Shown: in pieces, positions 16,647 through 24,109 of the stretch
Numbering within the stretch: the stretch's first letter is position 1
How the letters are laid out: each line of letters begins with the position of its first letter
Origin: a virus
Direction: 5' to 3' (one strand)
DNA length: 27,935 nucleotides
IMG/VR virus record: IMGVR_UViG_3300027816_000333
Span: 1 to 27,935 of that record
Notes under the pieces: generated by a model
Seen by the model: only the letters and a program-made list of their open reading frames with translations
Databases searched by the model: none
Told to the model about the DNA's origin: nothing
Translations under genes and position numbers: made by a program

Positions 16647-16657
16647 TGATAAATATT
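16647..16657 (-). promoter_or_regulatory. Late-promoter-like motif AATATTTATCA before the gp14-like gene
   Basis: On the minus strand AATATTTATCA lies 14 bases before ATG 16632, identical in sequence and spacing to the tape measure site. It would drive the gp14-gp15 pair. Confidence 0.42.
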
Positions 16658-16690
16658 AAAATTTTTGTTATTTTTAAAATAAAAGGTATT

Positions 16691-18457
16691 TTGGATATCG
16701 GACAACAACTAATAGAACACAAAGCTTTAGACTTACTCGGCGTGTATTCCGGGTCGAATAATTATATATTGTTTTTAAAAAACAAAAAAGAAACAAATAA
16801 AAAATTTTACCCGACTAGAACTCAAGCTGACTACATTGTAAATTATTTTGACACCATACCAAAAGTGGCTAGAAAATGGGTTGAGTTGGATACATACTTC
16901 GCACAAAAATTTTCAGAGGAAAAATATCTATTAAAGGTACCAGAAAAGGTATACGTAGAGAAACTTCTTGTTGAGAAAGATAAATCGTACCATATATGGG
17001 CTAAATTCTTTGAGGAGGATCAACTAAGTGAGTTTTGGGTTCCAAAATCATCACTAATTAAATCACAAACCACAAAGGACGTAACTATAGATTACTCAAA
17101 GTATTCACATAGACCACCCCTACAACATCAAAAAGAAGCGATTGAAAAACTTGTTGGGTCCAGAAGATATATTTTAGCTGACGATATGGGTCTTGGTAAA
17201 ACAACATCAACCATCATCGCAGCACTTGAAACAGGATCCAAAAAGATACTGATAGTGTGTCCAGCGTCGTTAAAAATAAATTGGCAGAGAGAGATCGAGA
17301 ATTATTCAGACAGAAGTGTTTATATCTGTGAAGGTAAGAAATTTTCAACCGAACACGATTTTGTTATTGTTAACTATGACATTATAAAAAATTTCCACGA
17401 TCCCAAGAATCCAAACGAGTCGTTAATTACTCAGTCAAATTTTGATTTGGTTATTATGGATGAAGCACACATGATTTCAAATACCCAAGCACAAAGAACC
17501 AAAGTTATTAATAATTTTGTGAAAGGAATTAAGTATGTTTGGTTATTGACTGGTACACCAATGACATCCAGACCTATGAATTATTATAATTTGTTATCGA
17601 TAATTGAAAGTCCGGTAGCTCAAAACTGGATGGCGTACGCCATAAGGTATTGTCAGGGATACCAATTCAGAGCTGGTAACAGGAAAGTATGGAATGTTTC
17701 GGGAGCCTCAAACCTGGAAGAATTACGTGACCGAACATCAAAACAAGTTTTACGACGATTAAAGGAGGATGTGTTGGATTTACCTGAAAAAATAATATCC
17801 CCAATTTATTTAAGATTAAAATCAAAAGAGTATGAGGAAGTTATGGGTGAATACTATGATTGGTATGATAAAAATCCAGACGAATCTTCATCGTTAACTG
17901 TACAGTTTTCTAAATTAATGAAGGTTAGAAAAATCATCGCGAATGAAAAAGTTAACCAAACAATTGAGATTGCTGAAAACATTATTGAACAAGGTAAGAA
18001 AGTTATTATTTTCACAAACTTTACAGACACACTCCAGTTAATACACAACCACTTCAAAAAAGAATCGGTATATCTTGACGGTAGTTGTTCAAAACAACAA
18101 AGACAACACTCCGTTGATCAGTTCCAGGAAAATGAAAAAATAAAAGTTTTTGTTGGGAATTTAAAAGCTGCTGGTGTTGGTTTAACTTTAACATCCGCTG
18201 AGGTTGTCATAATGAACGATTTGTCATTTGTACCGGCGGAACACTCCCAAGCTGAGGACAGAGCTTACCGATACGGTCAAAAGAATAATGTCATTGTTTA
18301 CTACCCCCTATTTGACAACACAATAGAAGGTATCATATATGATATATTAAATAATAAAAAACAAGTTATTAGAACCGTAATGGGTGATGGGGAAATAGAA
18401 CAAACTAGTGGTGACATGGTTGAGGAAATTTTAAATCTAATAAACAAACGTAGATAG
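16691..18457 (+). CDS. SNF2-family DNA helicase / translocase
   Basis: All main helicase motifs are present. Walker A is DDMGLGKTTS near residue 165, Walker B is MDEAH near 256, and motif III is LLTGTPMTSRP near 286. The second RecA lobe has KVIIFTNFTDTLQLI, then GNLKAAGVGLTLTSA and the SNF2 box QAEDRAYRYGQ near 525. This layout resembles SMARCAL1-type annealing or fork-remodelling enzymes, functionally like T4 UvsW. It is expected to translocate on duplex DNA in replication or recombination. The N-terminal 140 residues may form a small accessory domain. The start is uncertain because there is no ATG before the Walker A motif. I choose TTG 16691 (588 residues), preceded by AAAAGG; TTG 16646 would add 15 residues translated from spacer. 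Confidence 0.9.
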   Translation: MDIGQQLIEHKALDLLGVYSGSNNYILFLKNKKETNKKFYPTRTQADYIVNYFDTIPKVARKWVELDTYFAQKFSEEKYLLKVPEKVYVEKLLVEKDKSYHIWAKFFEEDQLSEFWVPKSSLIKSQTTKDVTIDYSKYSHRPPLQHQKEAIEKLVGSRRYILADDMGLGKTTSTIIAALETGSKKILIVCPASLKINWQREIENYSDRSVYICEGKKFSTEHDFVIVNYDIIKNFHDPKNPNESLITQSNFDLVIMDEAHMISNTQAQRTKVINNFVKGIKYVWLLTGTPMTSRPMNYYNLLSIIESPVAQNWMAYAIRYCQGYQFRAGNRKVWNVSGASNLEELRDRTSKQVLRRLKEDVLDLPEKIISPIYLRLKSKEYEEVMGEYYDWYDKNPDESSSLTVQFSKLMKVRKIIANEKVNQTIEIAENIIEQGKKVIIFTNFTDTLQLIHNHFKKESVYLDGSCSKQQRQHSVDQFQENEKIKVFVGNLKAAGVGLTLTSAEVVIMNDLSFVPAEHSQAEDRAYRYGQKNNVIVYYPLFDNTIEGIIYDILNNKKQVIRTVMGDGEIEQTSGDMVEEILNLINKRR

Positions 18458-18475
18458 TCATCTTTTATTATTGGT

Positions 18476-18486
18476 AATATTTATCA
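18476..18486 (+). promoter_or_regulatory. Late-promoter-like motif AATATTTATCA before the metallopeptidase-SOD gene
   Basis: The same 11-mer as at 8879 and 16647, here only 3 bases before ATG 18490 but 36 bases before the next in-frame ATG at 18523. If it is a -10 element the real start may be 18523. Confidence 0.4.
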
Positions 18487-18489
18487 TTA

Positions 18490-19587
18490 ATGAAAGTTAA
18501 TGTCAAACATATTAAATGTGATATGTCTTCGGAAGATAGAAAATTAACCGACGACTTTATCAGATACCTACAGAAAAAAATTCCGATTAAACGTGAAATT
18601 ACCATAAATTTTGTTGGTGAAAGAATTGGTAGTATGTCAACTGGTGGTCACCACCCAGAACGAGGTATAAAAGTTCTAACAAAAAATAGATTAAACCGGG
18701 ACATATTAAGAACATTAGCTCATGAATGGGTTCACGAATACCAACGAGATGTTTTGAAACGTGAACGTGGTGAGGATATTGGTGGACAAAACGAAGACGA
18801 AGCTAACGCGTACGCTGGTCGACTGGTTAAAATGTTTGAAAGGGACTACCCACAATACGAAAATTTAGTTTATGAAAGTTTATATGGGGTTGAAAAAAAA
18901 CTTAACCTAATCAGTGAACAATTAGTGATTCAGGAAAAAACAAATTTAAGATCTGAATTACTTATGGAAATGAAAAAAATTGGTATAGAAAGATTACCAT
19001 ATTCATATTCATCAATGAGTCAATTTGTGGATCCAAAAACAATGGACATCCATTATAACAAACATTATAAAGGGTATGTTAAAAAACTTAATGACGCGTT
19101 GTCCAAAAAAAACTACAAAGGTGATTTAGAATTGGAAAGTATTATTAGAACCATAAGTAAGTATAACGATACAATTAGGAACAACGCTGGGGGTGCGTTT
19201 AATCACGCGTTGTTCTGGAAAATGTTATCACCAAAGAAACAAGTACCAAAAGGTGAAGTTTACGAGAAAATCACAAAACAATACGGGAATATTAAAAAAA
19301 TGAAAGATGAATTTGAATCGGTAGCTAAAGATCGATTCGGATCTGGATGGGTTTGGTTGGTATTAACCAAAACAAATAGATTGAAAATTGTATCTACACC
19401 CAACCAAGATAACCCATTAATGAATACAGTTAAAGATGGGGGGTACCCAATTTTAGGTTTAGATTTATGGGAACACGCTTATTATTTAAAATACCAAAAC
19501 AAACGTGATGAATATATTAAAAAGTTTTGGAATCACGTTAATTGGGGATTTGTTAATGAGTTATACCTTCTTAGAACAAAACAATAA
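18490..19587 (+). CDS. Fusion of an HExxH zinc metallopeptidase-like domain and a Mn/Fe superoxide dismutase
   Basis: One 365-residue frame holds two domains. Residues 1-130 contain LAHEWVHEYQ (H78, E79, H82) and, 20 residues on, EDEANAYAGRLV with E104, resembling the HExxH...E.EAN.FA pattern of IrrE/ImmA-type zincins. A helical linker spans about 130-168. Residues 169-365 are a full superoxide dismutase: LPYSYSS opening, DIHYNKHYKGYV, NNAGGAFNHALFW, GSGWVWLVL, NQDNPLM, LGLDLWEHAYYLKYQNKR and FWNHVNWGFV. Metal ligands H188, H239, D325 and H329 are all present, as are gate Tyr Y196 and Q306. The GGAFNH plus NQD pattern fits Mn-type or cambialistic enzymes; one of the paired histidines in KHH is Tyr here. 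It lies between the helicase and gp13-like gene. Whether it is virion-borne or intracellular is unknown. Confidence 0.9.
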   Translation: MKVNVKHIKCDMSSEDRKLTDDFIRYLQKKIPIKREITINFVGERIGSMSTGGHHPERGIKVLTKNRLNRDILRTLAHEWVHEYQRDVLKRERGEDIGGQNEDEANAYAGRLVKMFERDYPQYENLVYESLYGVEKKLNLISEQLVIQEKTNLRSELLMEMKKIGIERLPYSYSSMSQFVDPKTMDIHYNKHYKGYVKKLNDALSKKNYKGDLELESIIRTISKYNDTIRNNAGGAFNHALFWKMLSPKKQVPKGEVYEKITKQYGNIKKMKDEFESVAKDRFGSGWVWLVLTKTNRLKIVSTPNQDNPLMNTVKDGGYPILGLDLWEHAYYLKYQNKRDEYIKKFWNHVNWGFVNELYLLRTKQ

Positions 19588-19598
19588 GATATTTATAT
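19588..19598 (+). promoter_or_regulatory. Late-promoter-like motif GATATTTATAT before the gp13-like gene
   Basis: The motif begins at the base after the SOD fusion stop and lies 13 bases before ATG 19612, fitting the 10-14 base spacing class. Confidence 0.38.
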
Positions 19599-19611
19599 AA
19601 AAACAAGTATC

Positions 19612-20739
19612 ATGGCAATAATTCAAGAACCTGAAAGAAGTAAATTGTACACCCAAATAAGACATTTACTTGGTGCTCCACAAAGAAGTGTTGAGTTGGA
19701 GGACGAACAAATGGACACACTGTTGGAATTCTCAATCGATGAATATTCACAATACATCCAAGACTGGTTAATTGAATCCCAATGGACAAATTTATATAAT
19801 CTAAACATGGATACTCAGTCATTGTCAAGAGCGTTCACAACTAGAAGTTTAGATTATGAAACAAGATATACTTACGCTTATTCAAAAATAGTTGGTCTTC
19901 AGGCCGGTGGTGATTACGTTTTGAAAAAAGATTACATCCAATTAGTACCTAATCAACAAATATATGAAATCCCAGCTAATAGGGAATTAAATGAGTTACT
20001 TTGGTTTACACCAGCTGAGTTAAATAACACTATGTTTGACCCTTGGTCATTTGGTGCTTTAGGTGTCGGTGGTGGACTAGGTGGTGGTGGTGGACTAGCA
20101 CAGATGGGTAATATGGGTGGTAGTTACTTTATGATGCCGGTATTTGATATGTTATTACGAATGCAGGAAATTAACATTCAAAGAAGAATAATTGTTGGTG
20201 ATTTAACGTATAGAGTTACAGCTTTACCTGATGGTAAAAAAGCTATTCACTTAATGAATACACCAGGTGGTAAGTTTGACTTCGGTAACTCAACACTCAC
20301 TAGAGGTAAAGTTTGGTATTGGTATTATGACGTTGGTCCTGAAGATAGGGACAAATGTTTAAAATTAAATCCAGACATCATTACAATGCCATCTGACGTA
20401 CCGTTTGATAGGATGAGTTGGGTTGACTTAAATAACCCATCACAGATCTGGGTTAGAAGATGGTTTATTGCTTATTGTAAAGAAACTTTAGCTAGGGTAC
20501 GTGGTAAGTTTAGTGGGAATTTAAAAACTCCGGATGGTGATTTAACGATGGATTACACTTCATTAGCTACCGAAGCTAAAGATGAGAAAACAAAATTAAT
20601 CGAGGAACTTATTGGAGCTGAAGGTAGATTAACCAGACTTAAACCAGAAAAGGTTATGGAACGTGAGGCTTTAATCGCTGAAAATCTAAACAAATCAATG
20701 AAGTTTAGAGCAATGCCAAGTCAAATTTATGTCATTTAA
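19612..20739 (+). CDS. Neck / head-tail connector protein, gp13-like (tentative)
   Basis: The protein has 375 residues. The N-terminus (EPERSKLYTQIRHLLGAPQR, then EDEQMDTLLEFSIDEYSQYI, about 7-53) is the type of helical start I associate with gp13-like neck proteins and head-completion adaptors of large T4-like phages. Residues 110-125 (YIQLVPNQQIYEIPA) and 235-300 (RGKVWYWYYDVG, then WVDLNNPSQIWVRRWFIAYC) are probable beta and connector regions. The C-terminus is a charged helix (KLIEELIGAEGRLTRLKPEK). A striking Gly/Met-rich stretch of about 30 residues (around 142-172) probably forms a flexible loop. Its stop overlaps the next gene by 11 bases. T4 gp13 completes heads and forms the neck with gp14; the gp14-like gene here is 3 kb away and divergent. 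Confidence 0.6.
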   Translation: MAIIQEPERSKLYTQIRHLLGAPQRSVELEDEQMDTLLEFSIDEYSQYIQDWLIESQWTNLYNLNMDTQSLSRAFTTRSLDYETRYTYAYSKIVGLQAGGDYVLKKDYIQLVPNQQIYEIPANRELNELLWFTPAELNNTMFDPWSFGALGVGGGLGGGGGLAQMGNMGGSYFMMPVFDMLLRMQEINIQRRIIVGDLTYRVTALPDGKKAIHLMNTPGGKFDFGNSTLTRGKVWYWYYDVGPEDRDKCLKLNPDIITMPSDVPFDRMSWVDLNNPSQIWVRRWFIAYCKETLARVRGKFSGNLKTPDGDLTMDYTSLATEAKDEKTKLIEELIGAEGRLTRLKPEKVMEREALIAENLNKSMKFRAMPSQIYVI

Positions 20740-21088
20740 AATAACAAACATATCACCAAGAAAAACCGTAATGAGAGGACCACAAAGTATAAGTGTACCA
20801 GTAAATAAAAAACCGGTTAGTAAAGTAGTTGACACACCAGAATATAAAGTATCAAATGAAACTTTATTAATTGTTCGAGGTACCCAAGAATCAACAATAA
20901 CTTTAAACTCGGTAGATAATCACATGATTATCGTTAAGTCATTAACAACGGTATTGGTTAAACCTGACATTGGTAAAATTGATGAGGAGTGGGACGAACT
21001 AATGATGGAAAAAGGTTCGTGTGTACAATTATTTTTTGTCGATGGTAATTGGTACATACTATCATCAGATGGACTGAAGATAGATTAA
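20729..21088 (+). CDS. Small beta-rich protein of unknown function
   Basis: The protein has 119 residues. It starts inside the end of the gp13-like gene (11-base overlap), so it is translationally coupled and probably structural. The sequence alternates hydrophobic and polar residues in a beta pattern: a Lys/Pro-rich N-terminus, then ETLLIVRGTQESTITLNS, DNHMIIVKSLTTVLVKPDIG, and a C-terminal SCVQLFFVDGNWYILSSDG. The closing 'WYILSSDG' resembles the end of small phage head or tail decoration and fibre-tip domains, but I cannot name a family. There is no cysteine pattern, signal peptide or catalytic motif. Its last 24 bases overlap the 3' end of the convergent DNA polymerase gene. Confidence 0.7.
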   Translation: MSFKITNISPRKTVMRGPQSISVPVNKKPVSKVVDTPEYKVSNETLLIVRGTQESTITLNSVDNHMIIVKSLTTVLVKPDIGKIDEEWDELMMEKGSCVQLFFVDGNWYILSSDGLKID

Positions 21089-24022
21089 GTCACCCTCATC
21101 CACATATTTTAACATAACTGGGTCAGCGTCTTTGTACATGTGGTAAGGACTAACACCCACTTTTTCCCAAAAAAATCTTTCATCTTTTGTTATATACATA
21201 ACATCCCTATCTAGATCATCCTGATCTTTCTGTTCAAATGGTTGACCGTTTATTAGTTGGGATTGTTCTTTAGTAAAGAAAGATCTATCTTCAGGTTTTG
21301 TTACCAATATGGAATCACGGATTTCTGTTTTAAACACAACTAGTAGTGGTTCCACTCGTTTGTTAAATGTAGATACAGCTCTTGGTATGTTGTATTCCCC
21401 TAACATTCCCGGATTATTTTCCAAGTCTGACGGATCAATTCTATAACAATTAAGTTGTATAACCGAATCTGAACTAGACGATCTATACGCTACATCTGTT
21501 GGTACTCCGGTGTTAGATTCTTTATTTTTAGAGTCACTACGTACCCAGTTATCGTCTGACCAGGATTTTTCCCAACCATTGTTTAATAAGTATTGTTCTT
21601 TATTCTTATAATCAGATCTTTCACCTTCTGAAAAGAACAATCTTACCTGTTCCTCACTCCACCCCCTCTTTGGTCTATTAACTTTCTGAACATCCCCCTG
21701 GGAAACTTTTGTTCCATTATTAACATAATAAATAACATCACCTAGACTTACATTTAAATTATCTTTAATAACAAGTTCCATGTGAGCTTGTCTAGACATT
21801 AAACTACCAGCTTTTGTTCTTTGTGTACTACGTATTTTGTAATCCTTTACGGTTTGTTTTATCCTACCCTTATTAGCGATCTCAGATAATGGTATTTTCT
21901 GATCACAAATCTTTTGTAAGTACTCATAGTACCACTCAATAAATTCCTGACCCTTACCATCTAATAATAACTTAATACCTTTTTCTAAGAATACCTCAAT
22001 GTATTTTGGCATCTTCTTAGACTTAATACTATTACCAGTTAACTTTATTTTTCCTTTAGCTGTGATAAGAGCGTAGTTCTTTCTAGATAAATTAATACAC
22101 GCTGGCCATTGACCATCAGTGTCTAGAGCCATTTCACCTCTCATCGCTAGGTCGTTAAACTCCATCACATCAGCTTCCTCACCAACATATTCCTTACCCT
22201 CAACGACTTTCCAGTTTAACCCCTTACCGACGTATCTTCTGGATTCAGTACCATCAGGTACCGAAAAGTTAATACCATCGGTATCCATCACCAACGGGAC
22301 ATACCCACGATCCATGAAGAAATGGATCATCATACGAAGATATTGTCTACCGGTACATGTGATCATTTCACCTTTATCGATATCAGCCCAGTGAAATACT
22401 TGTGGAGCTGATAACGCACCAAACATGGAGTTAATGAAAATCTTAACTGGTAATTGTTTACGGTCAAATGATAATGATTTTTTCTTATCTATTGTTGAAT
22501 ACTCTTCAGCTAAGTTTTTATACATAATACGAGAGTTCCTAAAGTAAGATAATAAACCTTTCATAACTCCAGTCACATCACACTCCGGGAATACATCGTG
22601 AACTAATTGGATTGACGGGTATAGTGAAGAGTAGTCAAGTTTTAATACATTTCTGGAGTACCCGGTTTTTATTAACCTAGATAATCCACCGACAAATTCA
22701 CGTCTTTCTTGTTTACCTGGAACAGCTAATCCATTTTTATATGACCAAGCCAACATTAATATTTTCCATAGAGTAGCGGTACCCATGGTGGACACCCTCT
22801 CATATGTGGTTGGTAGTAATGACGCGAGAAGAAAAGATCCCTGATTATATTCATCATCAACCAATAATGTTTCTTCTAAGTCATCATCAAGATACCTCTC
22901 AACAATATCATCACCAGTTGTTTTTATGTATGTGTCAGACCTTCTTTCACACACCTCATCGACATTCGGATCAACACCAACCTTTTTATAATTACCATTT
23001 TTAATGTTTAACCAATATTCTTCCTTATCCCTATACATTGGACCAATTCTAGTATGGTCAATATAGATTCGATCTTCAGCTTCAGCGTCAATAAATTTTG
23101 TGATATACTTAAGACCGGCTTCCTTAATGTTTGAGTTAATCGCTTGAGCTCTACGAACTGAATGTAGTATGTCAATAACATTATAACCCCATATCTGAGT
23201 CTGGGGGAATTTCTCAACCTCATTAGCTAATTTTAGTAATGAATCTTTTTGTGATATTGATTTATCTTTGGACAATGACTTACATATTCTTTTAATATCT
23301 AAGTTTAACATTTTACACCTTTCAAATATCCAATTCCAGTCAAAGTTAAATGAGTTGTACCCAGCTACTATTGATGGTTTAATCTCGTCAATAATTCTAA
23401 AGAATTCGGTAATTCCTCTTCTTTCTTCATCCTCATCAGAACACTCAATTACTTTTTTGTATCCTTTATTTGTTTTAATTCCTATCATGAATATACGACC
23501 GTCTTTAGGTTCTAGAGCGGTCGTCTCCAAGTCGAATACAAGTCTAGTGATATCATTGTATTCTTCAAAACCTTTAAATAATCTTTTTTCTTTTGATATT
23601 AAGTATTGTTCTACCGGATTTAGAACTAATATTCTATCCTTAGTATTTTCACCCCAAGGATCCAATCCACCATCTCTAAAGAACTGAATCAAGGACCTGT
23701 AACCTTTTAATGATTTAACCATGAATGTTAATCCAGATTCCAGTCTTTCATTCCCATCGGTACGTAATTTTTCAATCATTATACCGTACTTGGTCATAGC
23801 TTGTTTTTGTAAATCCTTTGACGAGTTGTAGAAGTTTAAACCTCTTAAGTCACCCACCCAAGCGAACGCTATTAATGTGTCTCGTTGGACTGTTTTACCC
23901 TTACCGGGTACTTCTTTAATTTTGTAAATGTGATCTGATTTGTGATCAAACTCTACGGAAACAATATATTCTTCCGGGTCGTTTCCTTCTAGGAAATTTT
24001 TAATTTCTTCTTGTGATATCAT
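21065..24022 (-). CDS. Family B DNA polymerase with 3'-5' exonuclease domain (T4 gp43-like)
   Basis: The protein has 985 residues, a little longer than T4 gp43 (898). Exonuclease motif I is VFDLETTAL near residue 163 (D and E metal ligands) and motif II is GYNSFNFDWNW near 225. Polymerase motif A is LKLDYSSLYPSI near 459, motif B is KIFINSMFGAL near 530, and motif C is VMDTDGINF near 577. Motif C departs from the usual YGDTDS: the Ser is Gly and Tyr-Gly is Val-Met, but both catalytic aspartates remain. The enzyme is the replicative polymerase acting with phage clamp and helicase outside this window. It has a host-like promoter and a hairpin leader. Its 3' end overlaps the convergent small gene by 24 bases, so transcripts from both sides collide there. 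No intein or frameshift is seen. Confidence 0.96.
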   Translation of the reverse strand: MISQEEIKNFLEGNDPEEYIVSVEFDHKSDHIYKIKEVPGKGKTVQRDTLIAFAWVGDLRGLNFYNSSKDLQKQAMTKYGIMIEKLRTDGNERLESGLTFMVKSLKGYRSLIQFFRDGGLDPWGENTKDRILVLNPVEQYLISKEKRLFKGFEEYNDITRLVFDLETTALEPKDGRIFMIGIKTNKGYKKVIECSDEDEERRGITEFFRIIDEIKPSIVAGYNSFNFDWNWIFERCKMLNLDIKRICKSLSKDKSISQKDSLLKLANEVEKFPQTQIWGYNVIDILHSVRRAQAINSNIKEAGLKYITKFIDAEAEDRIYIDHTRIGPMYRDKEEYWLNIKNGNYKKVGVDPNVDEVCERRSDTYIKTTGDDIVERYLDDDLEETLLVDDEYNQGSFLLASLLPTTYERVSTMGTATLWKILMLAWSYKNGLAVPGKQERREFVGGLSRLIKTGYSRNVLKLDYSSLYPSIQLVHDVFPECDVTGVMKGLLSYFRNSRIMYKNLAEEYSTIDKKKSLSFDRKQLPVKIFINSMFGALSAPQVFHWADIDKGEMITCTGRQYLRMMIHFFMDRGYVPLVMDTDGINFSVPDGTESRRYVGKGLNWKVVEGKEYVGEEADVMEFNDLAMRGEMALDTDGQWPACINLSRKNYALITAKGKIKLTGNSIKSKKMPKYIEVFLEKGIKLLLDGKGQEFIEWYYEYLQKICDQKIPLSEIANKGRIKQTVKDYKIRSTQRTKAGSLMSRQAHMELVIKDNLNVSLGDVIYYVNNGTKVSQGDVQKVNRPKRGWSEEQVRLFFSEGERSDYKNKEQYLLNNGWEKSWSDDNWVRSDSKNKESNTGVPTDVAYRSSSSDSVIQLNCYRIDPSDLENNPGMLGEYNIPRAVSTFNKRVEPLLVVFKTEIRDSILVTKPEDRSFFTKEQSQLINGQPFEQKDQDDLDRDVMYITKDERFFWEKVGVSPYHMYKDADPVMLKYVDEGDLIYLQSI

Positions 24023-24045
24023 TTGTTAAATTTTGGTGTATTAGC

Positions 24046-24064
24046 TATCGTAACCTTTACGATA
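24046..24064 (-). promoter_or_regulatory. Perfect 8-bp hairpin in the DNA polymerase mRNA leader
   Basis: On the minus strand TATCGTAA-AGG-TTACGATA is a perfect inverted repeat with a 3-base loop, 23 bases before ATG 24022 and just after the predicted transcription start. T4 and RB69 polymerases repress their own translation by binding a leader hairpin, so an RNA operator is a natural hypothesis. A DNA operator for a dimeric repressor is the alternative. Confidence 0.55.
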
Positions 24065-24077
24065 TTTACCTTGACCA

Positions 24078-24109
24078 CAAAGATATAATAAAAAAATAAT
24101 TAAATCAAA
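24078..24109 (-). promoter_or_regulatory. Bacteroidota-type promoter for DNA polymerase
   Basis: On the minus strand TTTG (24109-24106), exactly 20 bases, then TATCTTTG (24085-24078). Both boxes match the Bacteroidota consensus exactly, with the same spacing as the HAD-gene promoter. Predicted start near 24072 gives a 50-base leader containing the hairpin. Confidence 0.6.

Noticed and set aside
16633-16722. Upstream start for the gp14-like gene (200 residues)
   Set aside because: The extra 30 residues overlap the helicase start region and the AATATTTATCA motif; ATG 16632 lies at the same spacing from that motif as the tape measure start.
23008-23223. 71-residue minus-strand frame inside the DNA polymerase gene
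   Set aside because: It overlaps the exonuclease-to-polymerase region of the polymerase in another frame and has no independent support.
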